Below are positions 1 to 7,599 of a stretch of DNA of 25,692 nucleotides, one piece after another. This DNA is from Candidatus Zixiibacteriota bacterium (lineage in GTDB: Bacteria > Zixibacteria > MSB-5A5 > GN15 > FEB-12), in NCBI GenBank assembly GCA_003641415.1, contig QNAG01000007.1:1-25692 (forward strand), in the 5' to 3' direction. The notes beneath the pieces are model-generated. The model ran no database searches and had not been told where the DNA came from. It saw nothing but the letters and a program-made list of their open reading frames with translations. How positions within the stretch are numbered: position 1 is the stretch's first letter; each line of letters starts with the position of its first letter. The position numbers and the translations under genes were made by a program.

Positions 1-104
1 CAGAGAAAAACCTCACTGCTTTATATTTGCTTTCCACCAACCTGACATATTCATTTTGAAGAGGTTTTAGCGAGGGCTATTCTGGCTCTCAAAACGACTG
101 AGTA

Positions 105-528
105 TGTGATTTAATTCACATTATTTTGTTACCTCATGGCCTGTCTGGACAGTTAGATATTGTGACATATTTCACAATATTAGTTGATCACAACCCCTTC
201 CTGAATATCTGCATCTATCGTCATTTTTTCTGTTGCTTACTATTTTGATCTTTCAACTGAAGGTAGATCAGCCTTCAGGAGGGATTATAATTTCACGATA
301 TATTCTCTCTTATATTCCGTGTCATTGTGATAACATTCACAATTCGCTAAGGTCTCAAATGATCTACCAGACAATCTCTGGCTTTCTAAGGAAGCCCAAG
401 GATATCGCTACAGACGAAAGCCGACAAAGTAGCCATGTGATATTATTCACATATACACCATTCCATTGCTTCAAATTGATGTATAGGCGAGAAGGCTTTG
501 AACTCAATAGATAGTGAAATATATCACA
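105..528. promoter_or_regulatory. Array of five CRP/FNR-family operator-like palindromes
   Basis: Five 16-bp sites match TGTGA-N6-TCACA: 105-120, 161-176, 326-341, 436-451 and 513-528. The last has AGTGA as its left half; the other four have perfect half-sites. The central six bases differ between sites (TTTAAT, CATATT, TAACAT, TATTAT, AATATA) and are always AT-rich. Conserved arms with divergent centres are what selection on a dimeric binding site gives, not what repeat copying gives. The motif is the E. coli CRP consensus and is close to FNR-family sites. Start-to-start spacings are 56, 165, 110 and 77 bp. Which regulator binds and which gene responds cannot be told from the window. Confidence 0.75.
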
Positions 529-758
529 ATATAACCGTTCAGACTCACGAATATTATTCCCTTATGGAAGTTCATTCCGTAGCTCCGCGAGCAATTCATT
601 ATTTCAACCGTTTTTGTCCTGCCCGGAGGACTTCTATAACTGGAAACTACTTTAGTAATGGCAAGGGTTCGTTACTTATGATAATCAGGTTTTTTAGTGT
701 GTTTTGTTACTACCCGCTGTCGTAATTGGACAAATCTTCTTTTTTTTCAAAAAAGTTC

Positions 759-786
759 TTGACAATTGGGCAGTATTTGTTATTTT
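759..786 (+). promoter_or_regulatory. Predicted sigma70-type promoter
   Basis: TTGACA at 759-764 is a perfect -35 box. TATTTT at 781-786, after a 16-bp spacer, matches four of six -10 positions. A T-run/A-run tract lies just upstream (about 739-754). It would start transcription near 793, giving a leader of about 385 nt before the gene at 1177. The -10 match is moderate. Confidence 0.45.
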
Positions 787-847
787 GTGGTCAGTCCAGG
801 GAAACAGTTGTGTTTTAGTGCTTCTGTTTTGAGACTGTCGCACCTTT

Positions 848-876
848 AGTAACGTTAAGCAACAGTTTACGTTACT
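848..876 (+). promoter_or_regulatory. Leader hairpin (8-bp perfect inverted repeat)
   Basis: AGTAACGT at 848-855 is exactly complementary to ACGTTACT at 869-876, with a 13-nt loop between. It lies about 55 nt downstream of the predicted transcription start and would form near the 5' end of the leader. No U-run follows, so it is not an intrinsic terminator. It could instead be a DNA operator. Confidence 0.4.
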
Positions 877-1103
877 TCAAACTTAGGCTCATTCGAATCG
901 GTTTTCATAGAGACATTGAAACCATCGTGGGATGTTATATTTCATAGGTTTTATTCGTCTTGAAGGTTTAATCAAATCAAGCTCAAGTTCTTTGCCCTGT
1001 GTTTTCTGCTGATATTATTTCGGTGGAAGTTACAGTTGGTTGAAGGTGAGTTTGATGGGATCCGGTTCCCTTCCCTTATTAAGGGTAAAGATCGGAAATG
1101 ATA

Positions 1104-1140
1104 GGGTAACATATCTGGTATATTCCAGATAAAGTTATCC
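1104..1140 (+). promoter_or_regulatory. Long two-part hairpin in 5' leader
   Basis: The outer stem pairs GGGTAAC (1104-1110) with GTTATCC (1134-1140): seven pairs including one G-U. A small internal loop (AT opposite AAA) leads to an inner stem ATCTGG (1113-1118) with CCAGAT (1125-1130), closed by a six-base loop. It ends 36 nt before the start codon and no U-run follows, so termination is unlikely. It could be a regulatory RNA element, a 5' mRNA stabiliser, or in DNA form a repressor operator centred on the ATCTGG/CCAGAT repeat. Confidence 0.5.
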
Positions 1141-1150
1141 AATGTAATGA

Positions 1151-1167
1151 CCTTTAGTTAATAAAGG
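1151..1167 (+). promoter_or_regulatory. Hairpin overlapping the ribosome binding site
   Basis: CCTTTA (1151-1156) pairs perfectly with TAAAGG (1162-1167) across a five-base loop. The right arm contains most of the Shine-Dalgarno AAAGGAG (1163-1169), which is well spaced from the ATG at 1177. Folding would occlude the ribosome binding site. This may be a translational switch that competes with the larger hairpin just upstream. Confidence 0.5.
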
Positions 1168-1176
1168 AGCATTCTA

Positions 1177-3747
1177 ATGATGCAAAAAAGAACGCTATAT
1201 TCTTTGTTGCTGACCTCCTTTATACTGGTATTTGCGTTCACGTCGGCTATAGCCCAAGAGGTTACAGTCGACAGCAAATCGGTAGCACGCTGCCAGGAAC
1301 AGTCAATCGATCTTATGTTGACTAATCCTGATGCCATAAGCGCTTTTGAGATCATCTTAGAGGTGACCTCAACCAGCGGCGGCGCTTTCTTTACCGATGT
1401 TAATGTCGTGTGGGATGATAATTTGACGGTACTCACCAATCGTATTATTGATGTTATCGCTCATTATGATGGAACCCCCGACACTATCCGTATTGCCGGT
1501 ATGTTAATTGATGCTGGTGACGTTTGCCTTGACCCCTCAACTGATCTTGTTGTGGGTGAGGTAGTATTCACCACCAATGATGTTTGCGATGGAACAATAG
1601 AATTGGCTGGTACTGATTTTGTATATCAGAGTATTCCAGTTTCCACGGCTTCCACGCAGTTTGTTGATTGTGCAACTACTACATTAGTTCCGGTGGTTGT
1701 TAATACCGGAACTGTGACTGTAGCCAATCAGGCTCCGACCATCGAAGGTATCGCTGACGCAACACTCCATTGGGGCACTGCCTATTCGGGTGCCGCCTTT
1801 GGCGACGATCCCGACCTGGTCAATGGCTGCGAAGGAATTACCTTCAGCAAGGGTACTCCTGCTCCGGCCGACCTTTCGGTTCAGAACGATGGTACTATTT
1901 ACTGGTTAACCACCGGTGCTGATGTTGGTAATCATGAAGTTACTGTCGTAGTGACCGACGAGTGCGGCGCTACAGCCCAAACCACTTTCTTCATCTGTGT
2001 AGAAAACACTCCCCCCGAAATCACCTGTCCGACCGACACGGTTCGTATCATTTGGGGTGAGACAGCAGGTGGAATTGTAACTGGCTTTGATCCTGATGGT
2101 GGCCCCAATTCGTTGGCGTACTCGGTAGCCGGTTTCAATGGCCCGGGCGCTCCTTCGATTAACCCGGCCACTGGTGTTTGGGAATGGGTGACCATAGAGG
2201 ATAATCCCTACTTAGGTCTGTTCCAGCTTGATCTGGCTGTGACCGATGGTGGTAACATTGATCCTCCATGTGCTCCAGCTAATGCAGACACTTGCAGTGT
2301 TTATGTGTTGGTTATTCCGACTATTCGGGCCACAATTGAGAAGACTCATGGTACCATTCAGGGTAATTCTGAAGAAGTCTCTATTTATCTCGACAGTCTC
2401 ATTGATCCTGAGATCGAGATGGGTGGTTTTGACTTCTTGATTCACTATGACGCTTCTGCTCTATACTTCCAGTCAGCAGTTCCGGGCCAGATGCTCGTTG
2501 ATTGCGGTTGGGAGTATTTCACCTTCCGTTATGGTGCCAATGGTAACTGCGGTCCTAGCGCCTGTCCGAGTGGAGTACTACGTGTAGTAGCTATGGCAGA
2601 AACGAATAACGGTGCCAACCATCCGGCCTGCTTCAGCGCTGATGATCCGATTAACGGAACCAACGCTGGTCAGCTGGTTTCATTGAGCTTCTTGGTTACG
2701 AACGATCGTACGTTTGAGTGCATGTATGTGCCGATCCGCTGGATCTGGTATGACTGCGGTGACAACACGATCTCGTCCAAGAGCGGTGATACTCTGTTCC
2801 TGTCAGATGAGGTCTTTGACTATGACAGCTCGCTTTCTGTTCATAATCTAGGCGCTGAGTTCCCGTCTTTCTATGGTGCCAACGCTAGTTGCGACACCGA
2901 GGATAAGTACTTCCCGCTCCGTCTGGTCGACTTCTACAATGGCGGTATTGACATTGTCTGCGCCGACTCGATCGACGGTCGTGGCGACCTTAACCTCAAC
3001 GGTCTGCTAAACGAAATCGCCGACGCTGTTCTGTACACGAACTACTTCGTCTATGGTTTGGGTGTCTTCAACTATGTTGATGCTCAGACGGCGGCTTCCG
3101 ATGTGAACGCTGACGGTATCCCATTGACAGTTGGTGACTTAGTGTACCAGATTCGTATCATCGTTGGTGACGCTCAGGCGTATCCAAAGAGCATTGCTCC
3201 GACTGCGGTTGATATGGTTATCAACAATGGTCGTATGTCAATTACCAACAACGTACCGATGGGCGCCGCTTTTGTGGTGGCCGAAGGTCAGGTAACCCCT
3301 GAGTTGCTGGCAAATGACATGGATATGATGTATGCTTATGATGCTGCCAATAACCAGACTCGTATCCTGGTTTACAGCATCAGCACCAACAGCTTCACCG
3401 GTGAATTCCTTGATGTTCAAGGCGAACTGGTGACTGTGGAGATGGCGACTTATGAGGGTCATCCGGTTAAGATCGAGATGATTCCTTCCGAGTTCCGCCT
3501 GGCTCAGAACTATCCGAACCCGTTCAACCCGACAACTACTATCTCCTTCGACGTTCCGGTTGCAACCTCTTACAATCTAACCATTTATAATATCAATGGT
3601 CAGGAAGTAGAGCGTTTTGCTGGTACGGCAGAAGCTGGTGTATTTGAAGTCGAATGGGATGCCTCCAACGTTGGTAGTGGTGTATACTTCTACCGCCTCG
3701 AGGCCGGTGACTTCTCTGCTACAAAGAAAATGGTTCTGGTGAAGTAG
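1177..3747 (+). CDS. Secreted cohesin-like/Ig-like/dockerin-like protein with T9SS type A sorting domain
   Basis: This 856-residue protein is predicted to be exported and attached to or released from the cell surface. It starts with a Sec signal peptide (about 1-26, ending AIAQ). Residues 28-175 resemble a cohesin fold. Residues 188-375 hold two Ig/cadherin-like repeats with the 'putative Ig' DxGNHEVTVVVTD pattern. A second cohesin-like module (about 380-590) contains GGFDFLIHYDASALYF. Residues 603-668 are dockerin-like, with two DxNxxG-type calcium loops (DLNLNG and DVNADG). The last 84 residues begin LAQNYPNPFNP and end in VLVK, the Por-secretion (T9SS type A) C-terminal domain. A good Shine-Dalgarno precedes the ATG; a second ATG follows directly. 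The domain calls for the cohesin-like parts are by eye. Its ligand is unknown. Confidence 0.85.
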   Translation: MMQKRTLYSLLLTSFILVFAFTSAIAQEVTVDSKSVARCQEQSIDLMLTNPDAISAFEIILEVTSTSGGAFFTDVNVVWDDNLTVLTNRIIDVIAHYDGTPDTIRIAGMLIDAGDVCLDPSTDLVVGEVVFTTNDVCDGTIELAGTDFVYQSIPVSTASTQFVDCATTTLVPVVVNTGTVTVANQAPTIEGIADATLHWGTAYSGAAFGDDPDLVNGCEGITFSKGTPAPADLSVQNDGTIYWLTTGADVGNHEVTVVVTDECGATAQTTFFICVENTPPEITCPTDTVRIIWGETAGGIVTGFDPDGGPNSLAYSVAGFNGPGAPSINPATGVWEWVTIEDNPYLGLFQLDLAVTDGGNIDPPCAPANADTCSVYVLVIPTIRATIEKTHGTIQGNSEEVSIYLDSLIDPEIEMGGFDFLIHYDASALYFQSAVPGQMLVDCGWEYFTFRYGANGNCGPSACPSGVLRVVAMAETNNGANHPACFSADDPINGTNAGQLVSLSFLVTNDRTFECMYVPIRWIWYDCGDNTISSKSGDTLFLSDEVFDYDSSLSVHNLGAEFPSFYGANASCDTEDKYFPLRLVDFYNGGIDIVCADSIDGRGDLNLNGLLNEIADAVLYTNYFVYGLGVFNYVDAQTAASDVNADGIPLTVGDLVYQIRIIVGDAQAYPKSIAPTAVDMVINNGRMSITNNVPMGAAFVVAEGQVTPELLANDMDMMYAYDAANNQTRILVYSISTNSFTGEFLDVQGELVTVEMATYEGHPVKIEMIPSEFRLAQNYPNPFNPTTTISFDVPVATSYNLTIYNINGQEVERFAGTAEAGVFEVEWDASNVGSGVYFYRLEAGDFSATKKMVLVK

Positions 3748-3778
3748 TTACTACTTCTTCAGTTTTACCATAAACTGC

Positions 3779-3807
3779 AAAAAGCCCGCCTTAAAGGCGG
3801 GCTTTTT
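3779..3807. terminator. Bidirectional intrinsic terminator
   Basis: AAAAA, then GCCCGCC (3784-3790), a TTAAA loop, GGCGGGC (3796-3802) and TTTTT. The A-run and T-run flank a 7-bp GC stem, so it can end transcription of the plus-strand secreted protein and of the converging minus-strand PorV-type operon. Confidence 0.92.
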
Positions 3808-3839
3808 GTTACCCATATATTCAGCTTACGAAAAAGCTC

Positions 3840-4844
3840 TTAGAATGTAAAGCCGACAGAGAATCTCTGGGAGTTCTGGAGCCGTCCCAAATCCTGCCAC
3901 GAGTAGTCGATAAACAACCTGGTGCTACTTGAGACAGCGGTTTTGAGTCCGGCGCCCAGAGCAAGGGTTTCCTCGTCATAGTTGAACTTATAGCCACCTC
4001 GCAGGAAAAACTGCTGCGAGAACGAGTATTCGGCCCCGATAACACCATGTTGAAGGTTATCATTGGGATGCTTTAGTTCACCAGCAAGGGTAACAATAGA
4101 TTTGGGTCCCATCTCGATATCGTAGGCCATGCCAACTCTGAACACCATAGGCAGGTTATAGGGGGTCGTTTTGACCTGAGCGCCAACACCATCATTGGCT
4201 CCCTCTCCCTCAAGTGCATCGTAATTGACATCCAGATCGGGTCCATTGAAATCCATCTCCGGCCCCATATTGCTGATGGACATCCCCAGCCGCAGGGACC
4301 GATACCCAGTATGCAAAAGGGTACCGAAATCGAAGGCGAAACCGTTGGCGCTCTCATTGTGAATCCGTTCGCCGATGTACTTGACGGTTCCACCAAATGA
4401 GAACCGGTTAGTCAATTGGCGGGCATACGAAACCCCTACAGCATAGGATGTTGCCGAGTAGTAGTCTCCAGTGCCGGTCTGATTCTCAAAGGTCGTGATT
4501 TCCTGGTCCCCCATAGAGAGGACAGTAGCCGAGACTGCAAAGGTGCCTACATCCTCAAAATATCGAGCCAGGGCGAAGTAGTTGAGATTGATATCAAGCA
4601 CCCAGTTTACATTTGTAAACCCGACAGCTGAGTTATCGATTTCAGCCAAACCGGCCGGATTCCAGTAGGCCGCATAGATATCGTCTACTATCGCAACAGC
4701 TGCATCTCCCATAGCTTGGTATCGAGGTCCGACACCCATCTTGAGAAACTGAGCTCCAGCCGAGCCCACTTTGGCGAAGTCGGCCTGAACACTGCCGGCC
4801 ACCAGAAGCAGGAGTATGGCGAGAGCTGTAATTATGTTCTTCAT
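3840..4844 (-). CDS. PorV/PorQ-family outer-membrane beta-barrel protein
   Basis: This 334-residue protein has a signal peptide (about 1-21) and then the family hallmark: a FLKMGVGPRYQAMGDAAVA stretch followed by AAYWNPAGLAEI. The rest is alternating amphipathic strands ending in Phe (FSVGFTF), typical of Bam-assembled barrels. PorV-type proteins are FadL-like barrels; in Bacteroidetes PorV shuttles T9SS substrates at the outer membrane. It is the last gene of a three-gene minus-strand unit. Only 12 bases separate it from the upstream gene, whose stop codon overlaps this gene's Shine-Dalgarno (TAAAGGAGG). Being encoded next to a protein with a T9SS-like tail suggests a handling role, but many FCB genomes carry several PorV/PorQ paralogues of unknown job. 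Confidence 0.85.
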   Translation of the reverse strand: MKNIITALAILLLLVAGSVQADFAKVGSAGAQFLKMGVGPRYQAMGDAAVAIVDDIYAAYWNPAGLAEIDNSAVGFTNVNWVLDINLNYFALARYFEDVGTFAVSATVLSMGDQEITTFENQTGTGDYYSATSYAVGVSYARQLTNRFSFGGTVKYIGERIHNESANGFAFDFGTLLHTGYRSLRLGMSISNMGPEMDFNGPDLDVNYDALEGEGANDGVGAQVKTTPYNLPMVFRVGMAYDIEMGPKSIVTLAGELKHPNDNLQHGVIGAEYSFSQQFFLRGGYKFNYDEETLALGAGLKTAVSSSTRLFIDYSWQDLGRLQNSQRFSVGFTF

Positions 4845-4856
4845 CCTTTACCTCCT

Positions 4857-7583
4857 TTACTTTATGATGGCGAAGCGGCCCAGGTGTTCACCGTAGGTCG
4901 ATTCGACGTGAAACAGATATATTCCCGATGCGACTTGCTGACGATTCATTGACAGCAGGTTCCATCGAGCGGTTCCAGTTCCATCAGTGTGTTGCAACGT
5001 CTGCACCAGATCACCAGCCAGAGTATATATGCGAATGGTGCACTCATCAGGTACGCTTTGGAATTCAATTACCGACTCCCCTTCGGCGGTCTCTACCATA
5101 GCTGAGTAACGACCCAGGTATGGATTGGGTACAACCCTGATGTCATCCAGGTCAGCCTTCGCAGTAGCGGTGTTAATCCCGTCAGCTTTGAAAGTGAACT
5201 TATCATCAGGACCGTTTAGAGCTGCGCCGGCAATTGTAAATACGTCACCATCAGATGGAGTTCCCTCGGGATAGTCGAGTTCGAACATCCAACCATAGTA
5301 GTACGGGAAAGCATAAGGTGTTACAGAAGCGGTGGAATCATATGGATAGTCAATAATCGTTAATAAATCGTAGGAATCCCAGACATAGTTTTCATCCCAG
5401 TCGTAGACGGCCAGAGAGACCTGCTGATGGGTGGTAGTATTCCATGCTTCATATGGCACCATAATTGGGAAATCGGTGCCATAGAAACCATCCAGCACCC
5501 AGGTGGCGCGGCTGGAATCGCTGGTATATCGCAATTCGAAATCTGCGCGATACTTGGCGTTTCCAAAAACATCACCATCATCTCCAGTAAACACCGGCAA
5601 ACAGGGACCATAGAAAGCATACATAGCCAAAGTAGTATCAGTGCTGGCAAAGGCGGTTTGTCCATGGCTTTGCGGCAGGAGGTCGGCGTCATTGACAACG
5701 ACACGCAATCCCTGGGCTACTTCATATTCTCCGGCGTCAGCATTGACGAGAGTCTGGTTGGCCAGAACCGTATCACCGGTGGTTTCGTTTATCAGGTGCC
5801 AGTAGGTTTGTTCCGGAGTATCCTCGAAGACTACGCTGTAGTCGGCTCCCTGCAGGAGAGAACGATCAAAAACAACCGGAAAGACCTCGCCTTCAGACTG
5901 TTCCCAGAGGCCGTTATATTCATGGGTTATCGTACCGGCAGCATCGAAATATCCTGCCGGATCTTCGACAGGGGTAGCGGCTATCACGTTAGCAGCCTCA
6001 CCGGCAATACCGAAACCGGATTGCAAAGGATCAACGCCAAGCAACGTATCGCCGCCATCGAAGGCTACCAGACAATACCAGTATTCGACTCCGTTATATA
6101 GCCCGGTATCGATAAATGAGTGCGGAATTGGATCACCGGGGTTGTTTACGGTGTACAGGGCAACAGGTTGATAATCAATGGTCAGACAACTGTTACCGGT
6201 CTGGTAATTGACAATTCCCCAGGTACGACCTTGATTATCGCTACGGTACAATTTGTAGCCAACGAAGTCTACCTCTCCTGACATCGGATCGACATCAACT
6301 TCAGCTGTATCATTCCAGTTGATATAAGCTTTACCGTTGGCTCCCTTAACCGTCAGAGACGGAGTAGCTGGTGGCTGAGGGCCAACATAATTGTTTTCGT
6401 ACAGATCTTGCGCCATTGCAGCGTTAGCCCGGAAATCATCTTCATCCGCGCCTGCGATGATAGCAAAGGCTACCCGTACAGTTTTCCCAGCTTCCAAATC
6501 GATCCCGCGAGTACACTGAATATAGTACTGGTCGGTAGGTGGTAGAGGATCATCGAACTGAGCCGCATCTATTAACTCAAACCTGCCGGCGTCAGTAGCA
6601 GGCAGCATTTCCCACTCACCTGTCCGGAAAGCGGTCATGCCGATACCATCCGGAGTCTCAAGGAACTTGGTGCCGCATACGCCGGTTCGTACTGTTGGTC
6701 CCCAACCGGGGTCGGTACCTACAACATCGTAAGTCCACGCGAGGTTCTCATCGGTATCGTAGGCGACCATGTCATGCAATCGGCCGTTTTCACCAAAACC
6801 GTCCAGACCGCCCACGTCAATATCTATGTACAGACCGAAGGCGAAATTAGCGTAGTCACTGGTTGAGGTATTGGTAATCTCCATGACAACGAACATGAAG
6901 TCTTCATTATAGCAGTAATTCCACTGGTACATGGTATGGGCTATTTCGAGTCCTAACAGGGGATTTCCACTGGCAACATCACCGAAACGGAAGTGCGAGT
7001 CCTGAAGTGAGGTCGGTCCTCCCTGTGAAAAGCTGGTCGAAAGCGTATTATAGACCTCGTTATAGTCCCATTCACCAATTTCTGAATTCCAGACCCTCCA
7101 ACCGCGAGCGGCATTGCCATTACCTTCACCCACAGTATCATCAGGGTTATAGGCATAGTACCGTGTGGAGTCGGTTGAAAGAAGAATCTTGTAGGGATTG
7201 TCCGTGAAAGACTCTTCCGGCAAAGCCTGGAAATCGTCATCGGTGTTGGCCACTAAAGTATCACCCTCAGGTGTTATTGCTCCCATCCAGTACTTGATCT
7301 CGGCGATGTACGAATGGCCAGAATTGCGCGGCCACTCGCCGGATGGAAGACCATAGTGGGAATAACCGCCAATTCTTCCGAAATTGTCGACGGTCGTCAC
7401 TATATTGGCCATGTTATGGGTGATATAATCCATTGTAGTCGGTTGCGGAGACAGGCTTAGATCGCCTCCTGGATCTCCGGGCTGTCGGGGCTGTGGCGCT
7501 GCCCCCATTACAGCAGTTGCCTGTATCAGAAACGCAAGTCCCGCAACCAGGCAAATGACAGAAACGTGTTTGTACATCTTCAT
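4857..7583 (-). CDS. Secreted FnIII-containing protein with T9SS/FlgD-like C-terminal domain
   Basis: This 908-residue protein has a signal peptide (about 1-28). The N-terminal part (about 40-400) is rich in Trp, Tyr and Asp and contains a HNMANIVTTVDNFGRIGGYSHYG stretch that I cannot assign to a named family. Residues 405-525 look like a fibronectin type III module (PATPSLTVKG, then FVGYKLYRSDNQGRTW). The C-terminal 94 residues start DIRVVPNPYLG and contain RIYTLAGDLV and ASGIYLFHVES, the T9SS type A/FlgD-like Ig sorting domain. It lies between a TonB-dependent receptor (16-base gap) and a PorV/PorQ-like barrel (12-base gap), so the three are almost certainly co-transcribed. It is probably a surface-exposed partner of the receptor; the ligand is unknown. 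Confidence 0.82.
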   Translation of the reverse strand: MKMYKHVSVICLVAGLAFLIQATAVMGAAPQPRQPGDPGGDLSLSPQPTTMDYITHNMANIVTTVDNFGRIGGYSHYGLPSGEWPRNSGHSYIAEIKYWMGAITPEGDTLVANTDDDFQALPEESFTDNPYKILLSTDSTRYYAYNPDDTVGEGNGNAARGWRVWNSEIGEWDYNEVYNTLSTSFSQGGPTSLQDSHFRFGDVASGNPLLGLEIAHTMYQWNYCYNEDFMFVVMEITNTSTSDYANFAFGLYIDIDVGGLDGFGENGRLHDMVAYDTDENLAWTYDVVGTDPGWGPTVRTGVCGTKFLETPDGIGMTAFRTGEWEMLPATDAGRFELIDAAQFDDPLPPTDQYYIQCTRGIDLEAGKTVRVAFAIIAGADEDDFRANAAMAQDLYENNYVGPQPPATPSLTVKGANGKAYINWNDTAEVDVDPMSGEVDFVGYKLYRSDNQGRTWGIVNYQTGNSCLTIDYQPVALYTVNNPGDPIPHSFIDTGLYNGVEYWYCLVAFDGGDTLLGVDPLQSGFGIAGEAANVIAATPVEDPAGYFDAAGTITHEYNGLWEQSEGEVFPVVFDRSLLQGADYSVVFEDTPEQTYWHLINETTGDTVLANQTLVNADAGEYEVAQGLRVVVNDADLLPQSHGQTAFASTDTTLAMYAFYGPCLPVFTGDDGDVFGNAKYRADFELRYTSDSSRATWVLDGFYGTDFPIMVPYEAWNTTTHQQVSLAVYDWDENYVWDSYDLLTIIDYPYDSTASVTPYAFPYYYGWMFELDYPEGTPSDGDVFTIAGAALNGPDDKFTFKADGINTATAKADLDDIRVVPNPYLGRYSAMVETAEGESVIEFQSVPDECTIRIYTLAGDLVQTLQHTDGTGTARWNLLSMNRQQVASGIYLFHVESTYGEHLGRFAIIK

Positions 7584-7599
7584 AATCCTTTGCTCCGGT

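Larger units (their letters stand above)
1..1176. other. Long non-coding region with operator array and structured leader
   Basis: No convincing gene lies in the first 1,176 bases. The open frames at 233-514 and 498-725 lack Shine-Dalgarno sequences and resemble no family I recognise. The left half (105-528) holds five CRP/FNR-type palindromes. The right half holds a sigma70-like promoter (759-786) and a leader of nearly 390 nt with several inverted repeats, ending at the start of a large secreted protein. The operators may serve this promoter from a distance, or a leftward gene lying outside the window. I see no tRNA or rRNA here. Confidence 0.7.

Noticed and set aside
233..725. Two overlapping plus-strand open frames (93 and 75 codons) in the first non-coding region
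   Set aside because: No Shine-Dalgarno, no family resemblance, biased composition, and they run through the CRP-like operators.
891..900. ATTCGAATCG resembling a tRNA T-loop
   Set aside because: No acceptor, D or anticodon stems can be built around it.
5427..6101. A 224-codon plus-strand open frame
   Set aside because: It lies wholly antisense to the clear FnIII/T9SS-tailed gene and shows no recognisable motif or Shine-Dalgarno.
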